This document shows, piece after piece, positions 1 to 8,500 of a stretch of DNA of 8,758 nt. Position numbers and translations under genes: made by a program. Under the pieces are notes generated by a model. The model made no database searches, was not told where the DNA came from, and saw nothing but the letters and a program-made list of their open reading frames with translations. The stretch is from an uncultured Lachnospiraceae bacterium (GTDB taxonomy: Bacteria; Bacillota; Clostridia; Lachnospirales; Lachnospiraceae), in NCBI GenBank assembly GCA_902797785.1, contig CADBUD010000170.1, positions 1-8,758 of the forward strand. The letters run 5' to 3'. Every line of letters starts with the position of its first letter. Positions within the stretch are counted from its first letter, which is position 1.

Positions 1-1
1 A

Positions 2-121
2 TTTGCTAAGATAGATCCTGATTTAAGGGAAATGGCTGGGTATGAAGATTTCCTGATGGTTTTGGAATGGTATAGGGAGAGGTATCAAAACTTTGAGGTT
101 GAACTATTGACATTAGGGTAA
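2..121 (+). CDS. 3' end of an unidentified protein (partial)
   Basis: The second reading frame is open from the left edge to a TAA at 119-121 and gives 39 residues rich in charged and aromatic side chains, ending in ELLTLG. The composition (Asp/Glu/Arg/Tyr, likely helical) looks like real coding sequence, and the other two forward frames hit stops within the first dozen bases. The start and most of the protein lie outside the window, so no family can be assigned. The promoter proposed for the downstream operon starts inside the last codons of this frame, so the operon probably has its own transcription start. It is unclear whether this gene belongs functionally with the genes that follow. Confidence 0.5.
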   Translation, partial: FAKIDPDLREMAGYEDFLMVLEWYRERYQNFEVELLTLG

Positions 122-135
122 AATTAACCTAAAAT
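107..135 (+). promoter_or_regulatory. Predicted sigma-A promoter for the operon
   Basis: TTGACA at 107-112 is a perfect -35 hexamer. After a 17-nt spacer comes TAAAAT at 130-135, which matches the -10 consensus at five of six positions. The predicted transcript would start near 142 and carry a leader of about 130 nt before the first gene at 274. The -35 box overlaps the last codons of the preceding open frame. The spacing and hexamer match are close to ideal, but AT-rich DNA produces such matches by chance, so this remains a prediction. Confidence 0.55.
113..132. promoter_or_regulatory. Imperfect inverted repeat across the promoter core (possible operator)
   Basis: TTAGGGT (113-119) and AACCTAA (126-132) are inverted copies matching at six of seven positions around a 6-nt centre. 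The dyad fills the -35/-10 spacer and enters the -10 box, a classic place for a repressor to block RNA polymerase. No run of T follows, so it does not look like an intrinsic terminator for the upstream gene. No regulator gene is visible in the window, and a short dyad in AT-rich DNA could be chance. Confidence 0.3.
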
Positions 136-140
136 ATAAG

Positions 141-162
141 CATAATCGATAGGCTGATTGTG
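141..162. repeat. Short inverted repeat in the operon leader
   Basis: CATAATC (141-147) and GATTGTG (156-162) can pair, with one G-T wobble, around an 8-nt loop. It sits at or just after the predicted transcription start, so it could be a second operator half-site pair or a weak 5' leader hairpin. The stem is short and AT-rich. The rest of the leader up to the ribosome binding site at 263 is AT-rich, and I see no riboswitch, terminator or small ORF in it. Confidence 0.2.
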
Positions 163-273
163 AAAAATTACAACAGATAAAAGCTTGTATTAAAAATGTG
201 ATGCAAACTAATAAATGTTTTTATTTGATTTTTCTTAATTGAAAACAGCAGTTAAATAACATAGGAGGACGTT

Positions 274-1203
274 ATGGGAATGAAAGAAAAAGACCTTGAA
301 GGCTTGGTCTTAAACTTACTTGACAGATCTCCCTCTATTCAAAATAAGATTCGTCGTATTTGCTCTGCATCGCAAGAAGCATCCACTTCCTATCCTGCTG
401 AAACAGCCATGTCGGATTCTAAGGCAGGATTTTTTGAAAAAAGAAAGATTGCCTCACTTGAAGCTGAGATTGAACGGCTCAAAAGACAGCTCGGTCAATC
501 TCAGGATGAATGTCAGCAAGCTGTTTTAGAAATGCGGGAATACAAAAGCAGCAGTGTGAAGCTGCAGTTACAATGCGGCAACTTAGAATCAGAGAATAAA
601 AAACTTTCAGATGATAAAGTTCGCTTAAAGAACGAGCTTAAAAAAGCAACAGAGGAATTGGATGCCTGCACGAAGCGGCTGGATGATCTGGAGCGAGAAT
701 ATCAAAAAACACGGGAAACCGAACAGGCGTTATCCGCATCTCTTGCAAAGGCGAATGAAAATGTTCAGAAATTAAAAGAACGTTTTTCAAATCCGGTGAG
801 TTTGCTCGGTCGTTACAGAACGCTTTCCACAACGATTAGAACGGGGCTTTCAGATGTGATATGTGATAAGGATGAAATTCTATTTATTACATCCTGCTCT
901 ACTTCCGATCATTTGAAAGCGATATGGACATATACGAAAAGACTCGCCGGTTCAAATGGTGATACGAATAGTATAGAAGTATTAAAAGATATTTTTGATT
1001 ATTTCTTTGAGATATTTAACAGTTCACTCAGAGAGCCAATGTATGTAAGAGATGGTGTAGAAGTCGGATATTCATTTGACGATGATAAATATGATAGATG
1101 TACGGGAAGCGCTACGTCCGGTAAGATCACTCAGGTTGTTCTAAGAGGCTATAAATCAGTGAATACCGGAGCTGTCATTTGTCGTTCTTTCGTCCGTGTA
1201 TAG
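274..1203 (+). CDS. Coiled-coil protein with GrpE-like C-terminal domain (candidate nucleotide exchange factor)
   Basis: The 309-aa product begins 5 nt after a perfect AGGAGG (263-268). A second ATG at 280 is less well spaced. Residues 1-50 are a short polar head. Residues about 53-170 are a long charged coiled coil with heptad-like Leu, Lys and Glu. Residues about 174-255 are helical. Residues about 263-309 resemble the beta domain of GrpE: GVEV, then an FDDDKYD segment, a Gly before I-x-x-V-V-L, RGY, and a final FVRV strand. Coiled coil, helices, then beta wing is the GrpE order, and GrpE releases ADP from Hsp70 proteins. An Hsp70-like ATPase is encoded four genes downstream in the same apparent operon, which supports the reading. 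The coiled coil is longer than in housekeeping GrpE, which is usually about 190-200 aa. The coiled coil is certain; the GrpE relationship is judged by eye. Confidence 0.8.
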   Translation: MGMKEKDLEGLVLNLLDRSPSIQNKIRRICSASQEASTSYPAETAMSDSKAGFFEKRKIASLEAEIERLKRQLGQSQDECQQAVLEMREYKSSSVKLQLQCGNLESENKKLSDDKVRLKNELKKATEELDACTKRLDDLEREYQKTRETEQALSASLAKANENVQKLKERFSNPVSLLGRYRTLSTTIRTGLSDVICDKDEILFITSCSTSDHLKAIWTYTKRLAGSNGDTNSIEVLKDIFDYFFEIFNSSLREPMYVRDGVEVGYSFDDDKYDRCTGSATSGKITQVVLRGYKSVNTGAVICRSFVRV

Positions 1204-1206
1204 GAG
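1202..1206 (+). promoter_or_regulatory. Ribosome binding site deciding the start of the HerA-like ATPase
   Basis: AGGAG at 1202-1206 overlaps the TAG stop (1201-1203) of the preceding gene and lies 10 nt before ATG 1217. An earlier in-frame ATG at 1196 would need a binding site further upstream, where none is seen, and would place this AGGAG inside the coding region. I therefore choose 1217. Ribosomes ending on the first gene would be placed to restart on the second. Confidence 0.55.
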
Positions 1207-1216
1207 TTGTGATCGT

Positions 1217-4174
1217 ATGGATAAGAGAAAGGATGTTTTCCTCGATAAAGACGTAATGTATTTGTCTCAAAGCATGAATTTTGAAAGCGGAAAAGACATA
1301 GCTGTTAAGGATTTTTATCTTTTGCACATCACGAATATATGCTATGACGAGCAGGCGCCTAAAAAGGAAGCCCTTGAAAATGTGCTGTCATCACTGAAAA
1401 TGGATGGGATCCATTTTGTATTCCTGATTGTCGGTCAGAAAGAAAAAGTAGATTTCTATTATGGCATATCAAAGGATCTTAGCAGTGAAAAAGAGCTGGA
1501 TTTTGAGATCAAGGATATTGGAGATCATATTCTTATGCCGTCCATTCAGGGCAATTTCCGTGGAAGCCGTGTAAAAGCTCTTGGAAATGATGAGAAAAGC
1601 CATATTCTCGAAATCTTGTCGAATATGCCGGAAGCTGGTGCGATTGAAGGTGTTCCCGGTGCAAATAAGGACGATGAAAAATATCAGGGCATTGACAGAT
1701 TGATCAATGTCATGTATGGAGATTCTTATTGTTTTCTCGTTATCGCAAAGCCTCTGAATACGGATGCCATTCTTCAGATACAGGAAAATCTTTATCGATT
1801 TTATGATGATAAATCGCCATTTGCAAAGCTGAATATTCAGACCGGAAAAGGCAGTAATACCGGAAGAACCGATTCTTCAACGAAAGGAACGAGCAACACT
1901 GACGGCTCGTCAGGTTCAACAACGAATACAACTGGAAACTCTGAAAGTGATACGCATACTGAGGGAGAGAATCACAGCGATACCACAGGAACATCAGAAG
2001 GTACAGGAACAAGTACAGGCAGCAGCAGTAACAGTTCCTCTACTTCCCATAGTGGCTCGAAAAGTCGCAGTGTCGGTGACAGCAGTTCTGACTCCCACCA
2101 GACAGGAACGAATGAATCTCACTCCCAAACGATAGGCACAAACACTTCAAAAACTGAAAGCGACAGCACCACGACCGGAACAAATACCGGCACATCGGAA
2201 TCCAATACCACAACGGTTGAGTATGTAAACAGAAAGATTCAGGATTTCATGAAGTTCATGGACGATATTGTGTTCCCACGCCTTGATTATGGTAAGGGGA
2301 AAGGCACGTTCCTCACATCTATGTGTGTGTTCGCATCGGAGCCGACATCACTGCAAAAAATCAAAAATACTGTCACCGCCTTGTATTCAGGTGAGAACGG
2401 AAACAAGATTCCGTTACAGTCATTTGATGTCTGGCAGGATGCGAAAAAGGCTTTTTCTTCGTTCCAGCTTCCTTATGGGTATTATAGATCAGATGATGAA
2501 GAAAAGTATCTCGCCCATTTTGCAATGCACCATTTTATCCGCAAGGAGGGATTATCCCATTTCGGCAACTGGATCACAACGAATGAACTTGGCATGATCG
2601 CAGGACTTCCGCAAAAGGAAGTTGTCGGATTAAGTCTGAATGAGGAAGTAGAATTCGGGCTGAATTTTGAAAAGCCGGAACAGGCTGACAACCGCATTGA
2701 GCTTGGATACCTGATACAGAACGGTAATATCCTGCAGGAAAGTCCTGTTTATCTCGATAAAGCTGATTTGGACAAGCATATTTTTGTCGCAGGCGTTACA
2801 GGCAGCGGAAAAACAACCACCTGCCAGACCATACTTACAAAGGCAGATATTCCGTTTCTTGTGATCGAACCGGCAAAAACGGAATATCGTGCCATGATTC
2901 GTGAGCATAAAGATTTGCTGATTTTCACGCTTGGCGATAATCAGACAACGCCGCTTCGTATGAATCCTCTCATGTTCTATCAGTATGAGAGCATCACGTC
3001 CCGTGTGGATATGCTATGTGCCTGCATTGAGTCAGCATTTGATATGGAAGCAGCGATACCGCAGATCATAGAGCAGGCACTATATAAGAGCTACGAAGCA
3101 AAAGGCTGGAATATTTACACGAACAGAAACAACCGGTATAAAGACCCGTTTAACGGTACAGGGGAAGCATTTCCAACGATCTCCGATCTGATTGAAAATT
3201 GTGAAAAAGTTGTTGGAGAACAGGGCTTTGATGAGCGGCTGAAAAATGATTATATCGGTTCGATCAAAGCAAGACTTCTTGGACTTACAAGCGGCGGAAA
3301 GGGATTCCTGCTGAATACGCAGAACTCTGTCGATTTTATGGAACTGCTCGACTATAAGGTTGTCTTTGAACTGGAAAACATTCGCAGCAGTGCTGAAAAG
3401 TCGCTGATTATGGGCTTTATTCTGATCAATCTCTCCGAGGCAATCCGAGAAAAGTATAGAGCCGTCGGAAAGTTCCGGCATATCACTCTTGTAGAAGAAG
3501 CGCACAGACTTCTCAGCAAACATTCTCCCGGGGACAATCCGAGCAAAAAGCAGAGCGTGGAAATGTTTTCGGATATGCTTGCGGAAATCAGAAAATACGG
3601 GGAATCCCTTGTGATTGTCGATCAGATCCCGAACAAGCTCACCCCTGATGTCCTGAAGAACACCAACACCAAAATCATTCACCGTATTTTTGCGGGAGAT
3701 GATAAGGAAGCAGTCGGCAATACCGTTATGTTGAAAGATGAGCAGAAAGAGTTTCTGTCCTCCCTCCCTGCCGGACGTGCCGTATACTTCACGACAGGCA
3801 CAGAAAAAGCGATTCAGATACAGATAAAATCCTCTACGGATACCTCTGCCGAACCGCCGTCTGACGATGAAATACGAAGAAGTGCCGCTTTGTACTATCT
3901 TGAACATTATCAAAAGGGCTTATATATGGGACTGGAGCTGTTCAAAGAAAAGCCAACAGCGGAACAGTTCGAGTGTATCAGGAAACTGAATCAGGGACTT
4001 GTGAACATCTGGAATATTGAGTTTAACGAAAATTCCGGAACACTTCCGGCTGAAACATCAGAAGCGATCAAAAGCGTTATAGATATCATCGGCGTGGAAT
4101 GTCTTGGGAATTATATGAATCGTTACGAAAAGGCAGCAAAGCTGTATAAGTACATCATCAGGAAATATATGTAA
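1217..4174 (+). CDS. HerA/FtsK-superfamily (DUF87-type) ATPase with Ser/Thr-rich insert
   Basis: This 985-aa protein is a predicted P-loop motor. Residues 1-209 form an alpha/beta region with strands such as HFVFLIVG and VDFYYGI, reminiscent of the N-terminal region of VirB4/HerA-like ATPases. Residues 210-333 are almost entirely Ser, Thr, Gly, Asn and Asp. A second alpha/beta segment follows. The ATPase core has Walker A GVTGSGKT (526-533), IEPAKTEYR (550-558), a TLGD...PLRMNP stretch (571-584), Walker B ITLVEEAH with E760/E761, a DQIPNKL motif and NTKIIHR with R823 as likely arginine finger. About 130 mainly helical residues close the protein. Family members form hexameric rings that move DNA or polypeptides; the substrate here is unknown. 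No signal peptide is visible and no nuclease domain is recognised. The gene follows the GrpE-like gene by 13 nt and precedes the next by 14 nt. The superfamily call is strong; the biological role is unknown. Confidence 0.9.
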   Translation: MDKRKDVFLDKDVMYLSQSMNFESGKDIAVKDFYLLHITNICYDEQAPKKEALENVLSSLKMDGIHFVFLIVGQKEKVDFYYGISKDLSSEKELDFEIKDIGDHILMPSIQGNFRGSRVKALGNDEKSHILEILSNMPEAGAIEGVPGANKDDEKYQGIDRLINVMYGDSYCFLVIAKPLNTDAILQIQENLYRFYDDKSPFAKLNIQTGKGSNTGRTDSSTKGTSNTDGSSGSTTNTTGNSESDTHTEGENHSDTTGTSEGTGTSTGSSSNSSSTSHSGSKSRSVGDSSSDSHQTGTNESHSQTIGTNTSKTESDSTTTGTNTGTSESNTTTVEYVNRKIQDFMKFMDDIVFPRLDYGKGKGTFLTSMCVFASEPTSLQKIKNTVTALYSGENGNKIPLQSFDVWQDAKKAFSSFQLPYGYYRSDDEEKYLAHFAMHHFIRKEGLSHFGNWITTNELGMIAGLPQKEVVGLSLNEEVEFGLNFEKPEQADNRIELGYLIQNGNILQESPVYLDKADLDKHIFVAGVTGSGKTTTCQTILTKADIPFLVIEPAKTEYRAMIREHKDLLIFTLGDNQTTPLRMNPLMFYQYESITSRVDMLCACIESAFDMEAAIPQIIEQALYKSYEAKGWNIYTNRNNRYKDPFNGTGEAFPTISDLIENCEKVVGEQGFDERLKNDYIGSIKARLLGLTSGGKGFLLNTQNSVDFMELLDYKVVFELENIRSSAEKSLIMGFILINLSEAIREKYRAVGKFRHITLVEEAHRLLSKHSPGDNPSKKQSVEMFSDMLAEIRKYGESLVIVDQIPNKLTPDVLKNTNTKIIHRIFAGDDKEAVGNTVMLKDEQKEFLSSLPAGRAVYFTTGTEKAIQIQIKSSTDTSAEPPSDDEIRRSAALYYLEHYQKGLYMGLELFKEKPTAEQFECIRKLNQGLVNIWNIEFNENSGTLPAETSEAIKSVIDIIGVECLGNYMNRYEKAAKLYKYIIRKYM
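1844..2215 (+). repeat. Degenerate repeats encoding a Ser/Thr/Gly-rich linker inside the ATPase gene
   Basis: The region encodes about 124 residues made almost only of Ser, Thr, Gly, Asn, Asp, His and Glu, with TGT, GTN, GTS and TESDS-type units recurring at irregular spacing. The DNA echoes this with repeated ACAGGAAC- and ACCGGAAC-like words. It interrupts the protein between two folded alpha/beta segments and must be disordered or an extended spacer. Similar Ser-rich inserts occur, to my recollection, in other HerA-like bacterial ATPases. The reading frame stays open throughout, so this is not a frameshift artefact. Confidence 0.8.
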
Positions 4175-4188
4175 AGGAGCGATAAAAT

Positions 4189-4977
4189 ATGGGTTTGATC
4201 AGTAGTTTTGTAAGTGGTGTAGGCAGTGCTATCAGCAGTGGACTGAGTGCAATCGGCAGTGCGATTTGCAGAGGTGTAAGTTCTCTTTGCACAGCAATTG
4301 CAGGAACTGCTTTAGGCGGCGCAATCGGCGGCGTGGTATCAAAGCTGGTTGCAACGATTGAAGTTGCATTCCCGCCGCTTGAAATCGTAAATGCGATTAT
4401 TATTGTGGCTTCTATCGTATCTAAAATTGCGGAAGCTCTCAGCATAAAAGAAAAAGATAATGACGAACCTGATGAGCTTGCTATGAAGGCTGAAAAGTCC
4501 GATAAGAAGCCCGAAGATTTTGATTCTACCGAAGCTTATATCAAGCATCTTCAGGAAGAAATTGAACTGACAGATGAGGAAAAGGACAAGCTGAAAAACA
4601 TGGACGAGGAAGAGCGTTCTGCTTACCGTGCAACAGGTACTTATCTTTACACGAAGTGCATCAACGAAAAGCTGGGATTCGATGCCACAGGTCTGAAAAA
4701 TCCGGAGCTTATCGGAATCACAGCAGATATCCTTGCCGACCTTGCAAGGCTGAATAAGATTCTCTCACCTTCTGATTTTGTTGTATATACCAAGCATTTG
4801 CAGTCTGCCGGTTTATCAATGGACGATTTTTCAAATTATCTGCATAATAAAGCTCAGGATGTTTCGGTTGACAAGAAGGTTCAGGATGCCATCGCCGGTG
4901 CAATGACTGAGATTGATCCGTCCGTATCTGAAACTGAGATTGACCGTAAACTGACTGAACTGAATATCGAGGTGTAA
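4189..4977 (+). CDS. Small protein with Gly/Ser/Ala-rich hydrophobic N-terminus and acidic helical C-terminus
   Basis: The 262-aa product starts 9 nt after AGGAG (4175-4179), which directly follows the stop of the ATPase gene. Residues 3-50 are a run of small residues (Gly, Ser, Ala) spaced with Ile, Val and Leu, with glycine-zipper-like spacing (G10, G12, G18, G23, G29, G39, G43, G44, G47, G48). Residues about 33-58 and 61-84 could each span or insert into a membrane. There is no typical lysine-rich signal peptide. From residue 86 the chain turns abruptly acidic and charged, then helical and soluble-looking to the end. I do not recognise the family. By context it may be a membrane anchor, a membrane-inserting effector or a multimerising core handled by the Hsp70-like and HerA-like ATPases. 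This is inference; only the composition and segment pattern are seen. Confidence 0.8.
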   Translation: MGLISSFVSGVGSAISSGLSAIGSAICRGVSSLCTAIAGTALGGAIGGVVSKLVATIEVAFPPLEIVNAIIIVASIVSKIAEALSIKEKDNDEPDELAMKAEKSDKKPEDFDSTEAYIKHLQEEIELTDEEKDKLKNMDEEERSAYRATGTYLYTKCINEKLGFDATGLKNPELIGITADILADLARLNKILSPSDFVVYTKHLQSAGLSMDDFSNYLHNKAQDVSVDKKVQDAIAGAMTEIDPSVSETEIDRKLTELNIEV

Positions 4978-4983
4978 GCATCA

Positions 4984-5502
4984 ATGAAAATAATTCACAA
5001 CCTGTTCTGGATACAGAACAATATAATTACTTCCCTGCTCTACGAAGCAGGTGGATTTCATGTTATAAAATCCGGTGGAAAAAAAGCAGTACCGTTCACG
5101 AAAACATACTGGCGTGAATGGGAAGAATATGCCGGAATGTGCAGCAATGATAAAACAGATTTTTGCCTGATTTACGATGAAAAGCCCGAAACAGATGAAC
5201 ATCTTATGTCAGCACAGTGCGAAAGTAAGGACGGCATCTGGAGCAGAACAAAAATAGAAGAAGCAGTAAAACTGCTTGAAATCAAAGAGCCGACCGAAAT
5301 CAGAAAGGAAAATGGGATGCTTTTGGCGAAAGCAGGCAGTTTTATGAATATCCGGAAAGAAGAAATTATCTCAATGACCGCATCATACACAAAAGTGGAG
5401 AAAGATATAGAAAGCGATGATACGTCACCTGAGAAAATGACGACATGGATGAAGTATTATTATGGGAAGTATCAAGAGTATAAAAAGGGGTATGAAAGAT
5501 GA
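4984..5502 (+). CDS. Hypothetical 172-aa protein coupled to the Hsp70-like gene
   Basis: The ATG at 4984 lies 9 nt after GAGGTG (4969-4974), which is inside the end of the preceding gene, only 6 nt away. I do not recognise the family. The N-terminal half is mixed alpha/beta with many aromatics (F8, W9, Y20, F25, W43, W46, Y49) and a strand-like DFCLIYDEKP stretch (59-68). The middle has a short amphipathic helix (about 89-101), and the C-terminus is helical, Lys/Tyr-rich and basic. Three Cys (53, 61, 79) do not form an obvious metal site. There is no signal peptide or clear membrane segment. Its stop overlaps the start of the next gene as ATGA (5499-5502), implying translational coupling, so it may be a stoichiometric partner of the Hsp70-like protein. 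Confidence 0.75.
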   Translation: MKIIHNLFWIQNNIITSLLYEAGGFHVIKSGGKKAVPFTKTYWREWEEYAGMCSNDKTDFCLIYDEKPETDEHLMSAQCESKDGIWSRTKIEEAVKLLEIKEPTEIRKENGMLLAKAGSFMNIRKEEIISMTASYTKVEKDIESDDTSPEKMTTWMKYYYGKYQEYKKGYER

Positions 5503-8500
5503 TTCAGGAAACAAAATCCGTCAGCTGTGTTGTACTGAGAGACAATATATTAGATCAAATCAAACACGCAGAGCTTTATAAGACGTTCCGGGAAATGTTG
5601 CCATCCAAATATAAAGCACAGGAGCAAGCATTTTTCAAGGAAACATGGATTGCATTCTCTTTGAATGGCAAAAAGGGCTACTGGAATAATAAATTACAGG
5701 TTGCCGTACCTGTTCAGAGTGTTTATGAGAAGCTTGAAGACACTTACTTTGACATAAAATGTGCAGAGTTAAATGAAAAAACAATGGTCGGTCTTTTTGA
5801 CAGTAAAAGCAAATGCCCTGATGAAATTATGCAGGGGATCAAGGCATCAAAAAAATTTCAAAAGGGGCATTGGATCGGTTTTGCAGGTGGTTCATTCTGC
5901 GTTGAAACAGAACGCTATGCGAATTGGAATGACGGCGATTCTGTACAGGTAGGGTTTGTCAAGATCGGAAAAAAAGAATTTACGGAAGCAATCTTGTCTG
6001 AAAAATATAAAATCTTGACGGATGATACGTTGAAGCAGGCAGTTGCCGTATTGAAACAGCGTTCTGTTGCAGAAGTATCTGAGGAAGATATTGACAGCCT
6101 GCTTGAAATCTTCAAAATAGACCGTAAGAAAATCGAAAAAGAAGTAAATGACAAGGTGATGAAACACTTTGTCTTGACATCTGAAATTGCAGAATTTTAT
6201 ATCCAGAGCTTACTGGAATGCGATACCATTCGTGCCGACCTTGAAAAATATGATAAGAAGTGTCTCACGGATGTCAATTCCGGTCATTGGGAGCTTTGGT
6301 CTGAGGGGGAACTTAAAGCGGAAGAGGGTCAGGTACTTGCCGAACTGGAACAGCCTCTGCGTGCAAGGAATCCGATGAGCGACATTCATGAGAATGGTCT
6401 GATTGGAATTGACTTCGGCACAAAGAGTACCATTGTCTCCGTACAGGACGGTCAGGAGCATACAACACTGCTGCGTGTCGGTATCGGTAAATTGAATAAA
6501 GCACCGGAAGCACACCATTATGAAAATCCGACGATTATGGAATTTCTCAATCTGGACAAGTTCCTCCGTGATTATGCAGGCAGGACAGGCAGACCGGAAA
6601 CTTCAATTAACGACCTGCGTGTCTCCCATGCAGCAGATCGGGATTTGAAATCCTGCGATAATAACAGTTTCTTTGACTCGTTCTTTTACGATATCAAGCA
6701 GTGGTGCGGAGATGACCGCAGGGGCGCAAAGATCATTGACCAGCAGAAAGGCAATACGGAAAGGGAACTGCCGCCGTTTATCAGTCTGAAAGAGGGCGAC
6801 TTCAATCCGCTGGAACTGTATGCTTATTATCTCGGCTTGTATATCAACAATATGCATGCGGGCATCTATCTGGATTATGTCATCTCATTCCCTGTCACCT
6901 ATAAGCTGGAGGTCAAAAATAAAATCCTCGAAAGCTTCCGTGCTGGACTTTGGAAGTCACTGCCCGAAACCATTCAGAACAACGAAACAGCAAGCAAAAA
7001 ATTCCGTGTGAGAATGGGTGTCAGCGAACCGGAGGCCTATGCAATCACGGCTTTACAGGGATATGGCTTTGACCCCGAAGATGAAAACGAGAAGTATATC
7101 TATTCCATTTTTGACTTCGGCGGCGGTACAACGGACTTTGATTTCGGCATCTGGCGAGGTGCGGATGATACTGTCCGTGAGGAAGAAGATAAGGATTACG
7201 TCATTGAGCATCTCAACACCGAGGGAGACAAGTATCTTGGCGGTGAGAATTTGCTGGAACTGCTTGCTTTTGAGATTTTCAAGGCAAACAATGACTTTAT
7301 GAGAACGGGAAAGCAGGCTGTATCGGAGGATGATCAGACAGAATCTGTCGGTTTTAGCTTTACGCTTCCTCCCAATTGCGAAAAGCCGTCAGGCTGCGAA
7401 ACGACGATAAAGAATACGCCCTCAGCGAAGCGCAACACCAAACAGCTCATGGAAGCCCTGCGTCCGTTCTGGGAAGGCATTATCGGTATTGCGGATAAAA
7501 ATGCTGAATCCGCCGAGTTCAAAGAGACGGCAGCAAAAACGATGGAAGCAAAAACGACGGCGGTAACGGCAAAAAAAGAGACGGTAGAAAAAATAGAAGC
7601 TGCAGAAGAACTTAAGGCGGATAATTCTGATATGGTAGAGTATCACGGATATTTGTTCCGCAACAGTGATATGATAAAGAAACTGAAAGAAAACGGCACT
7701 GTTACAGTCGATCTGTTTGATAACAATGGAGATATGCAGGCTGAACAGACACTATATGTACAGAAACAGGGCGCGATCTCCGTTGATTTGACACGCATAC
7801 TGGAAGAACGAATTGAGCGTGGCGTGAAGCATTTCTTTTCTTCTGTTATGCTCTTGTTCGATAATAAAACAGTAGAGAACAGCGGCGTTGACGAGATTCA
7901 GATTTTCCTTGCCGGAAATTCCAGTAAATCTCCTATTCTGCGAAAACTGTTCACGCAGTATATTCTGCTGGAAAATGATAAGCTCAATGCCAGAAAATCC
8001 GGCAATACACACTTCCGGCTGTTCCCGCCGCTTGGTACAGCGGAAGCCATGGAACTGCAAAAGCAGAAGGGCTTGCCAATCAACACAGACATTACTGCGC
8101 CGACAGGCAAGACGGGTGTTGCATACGGCTTGATTCAGGGACGTGAAGGCGGTCCAATCAGAATAATCTCACGTATTCAGGCTGACAGTCAGTCGAAGTT
8201 TATGTTCAACATCGGAAAGGCACGCAAAGGTAAATTCAGCATGGTGCTTGACCGTAATGAAGCGATTTACGGACAGTGGGTGCGCTTTGGCGTGGCGAGC
8301 AGTGAGGACTTTGAGATTTACTATACCTCTCTGCCGAGTGCAGGTAAGATGCCTGTTACTGATGCCGCTATCCATAAGATTCGCTGCCGTATTCCTGTTG
8401 TGGATAAGGATGCAGATATCTATATCCGCACGATTGAGGAAGCACCCGAAGATCTGGAATACTGCGTGGCGAAAGAAAAAGAGCCGGACGACACAGCGGA

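Noticed and set aside
215..240. T-rich stretch before the first gene as a terminator for the upstream gene
   Set aside because: No stable GC-containing stem precedes the T-rich run, so an intrinsic terminator is not supported.
1196..1216. Alternative upstream ATG for the HerA-like ATPase
   Set aside because: It would overlap the previous gene by 8 nt, lacks a ribosome binding site, and would put the visible AGGAG inside the coding region. ATG 1217 fits better.
2020..2215. Possible CRISPR-like or tandem repeat array in the repetitive stretch
   Set aside because: The repeats are degenerate, irregularly spaced, stay in frame and encode a Ser/Thr/Gly-rich linker. There are no uniform spacers.
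3080..3913. A 277-codon open frame on the minus strand inside the HerA-like ATPase gene
   Set aside because: The plus-strand frame here encodes Walker B, the DQIPNKL motif and the arginine finger region. The antisense product has no recognisable motif and no convincing ribosome binding site, so it is a shadow frame.
1217..4174. Conjugation/VirB4 ATPase implying an integrative conjugative element
   Set aside because: The protein shares superfamily motifs, but no relaxase, coupling protein, VirB6/VirB8-like genes, integrase or attachment site is visible in the window.
4158..4445. A 95-codon minus-strand frame rich in Ala, Ile and Pro opposite the third gene
   Set aside because: Its hydrophobic composition simply mirrors the Gly/Ser/Ala-rich coding of the plus strand. 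The plus-strand gene has a good ribosome binding site and fits the operon.
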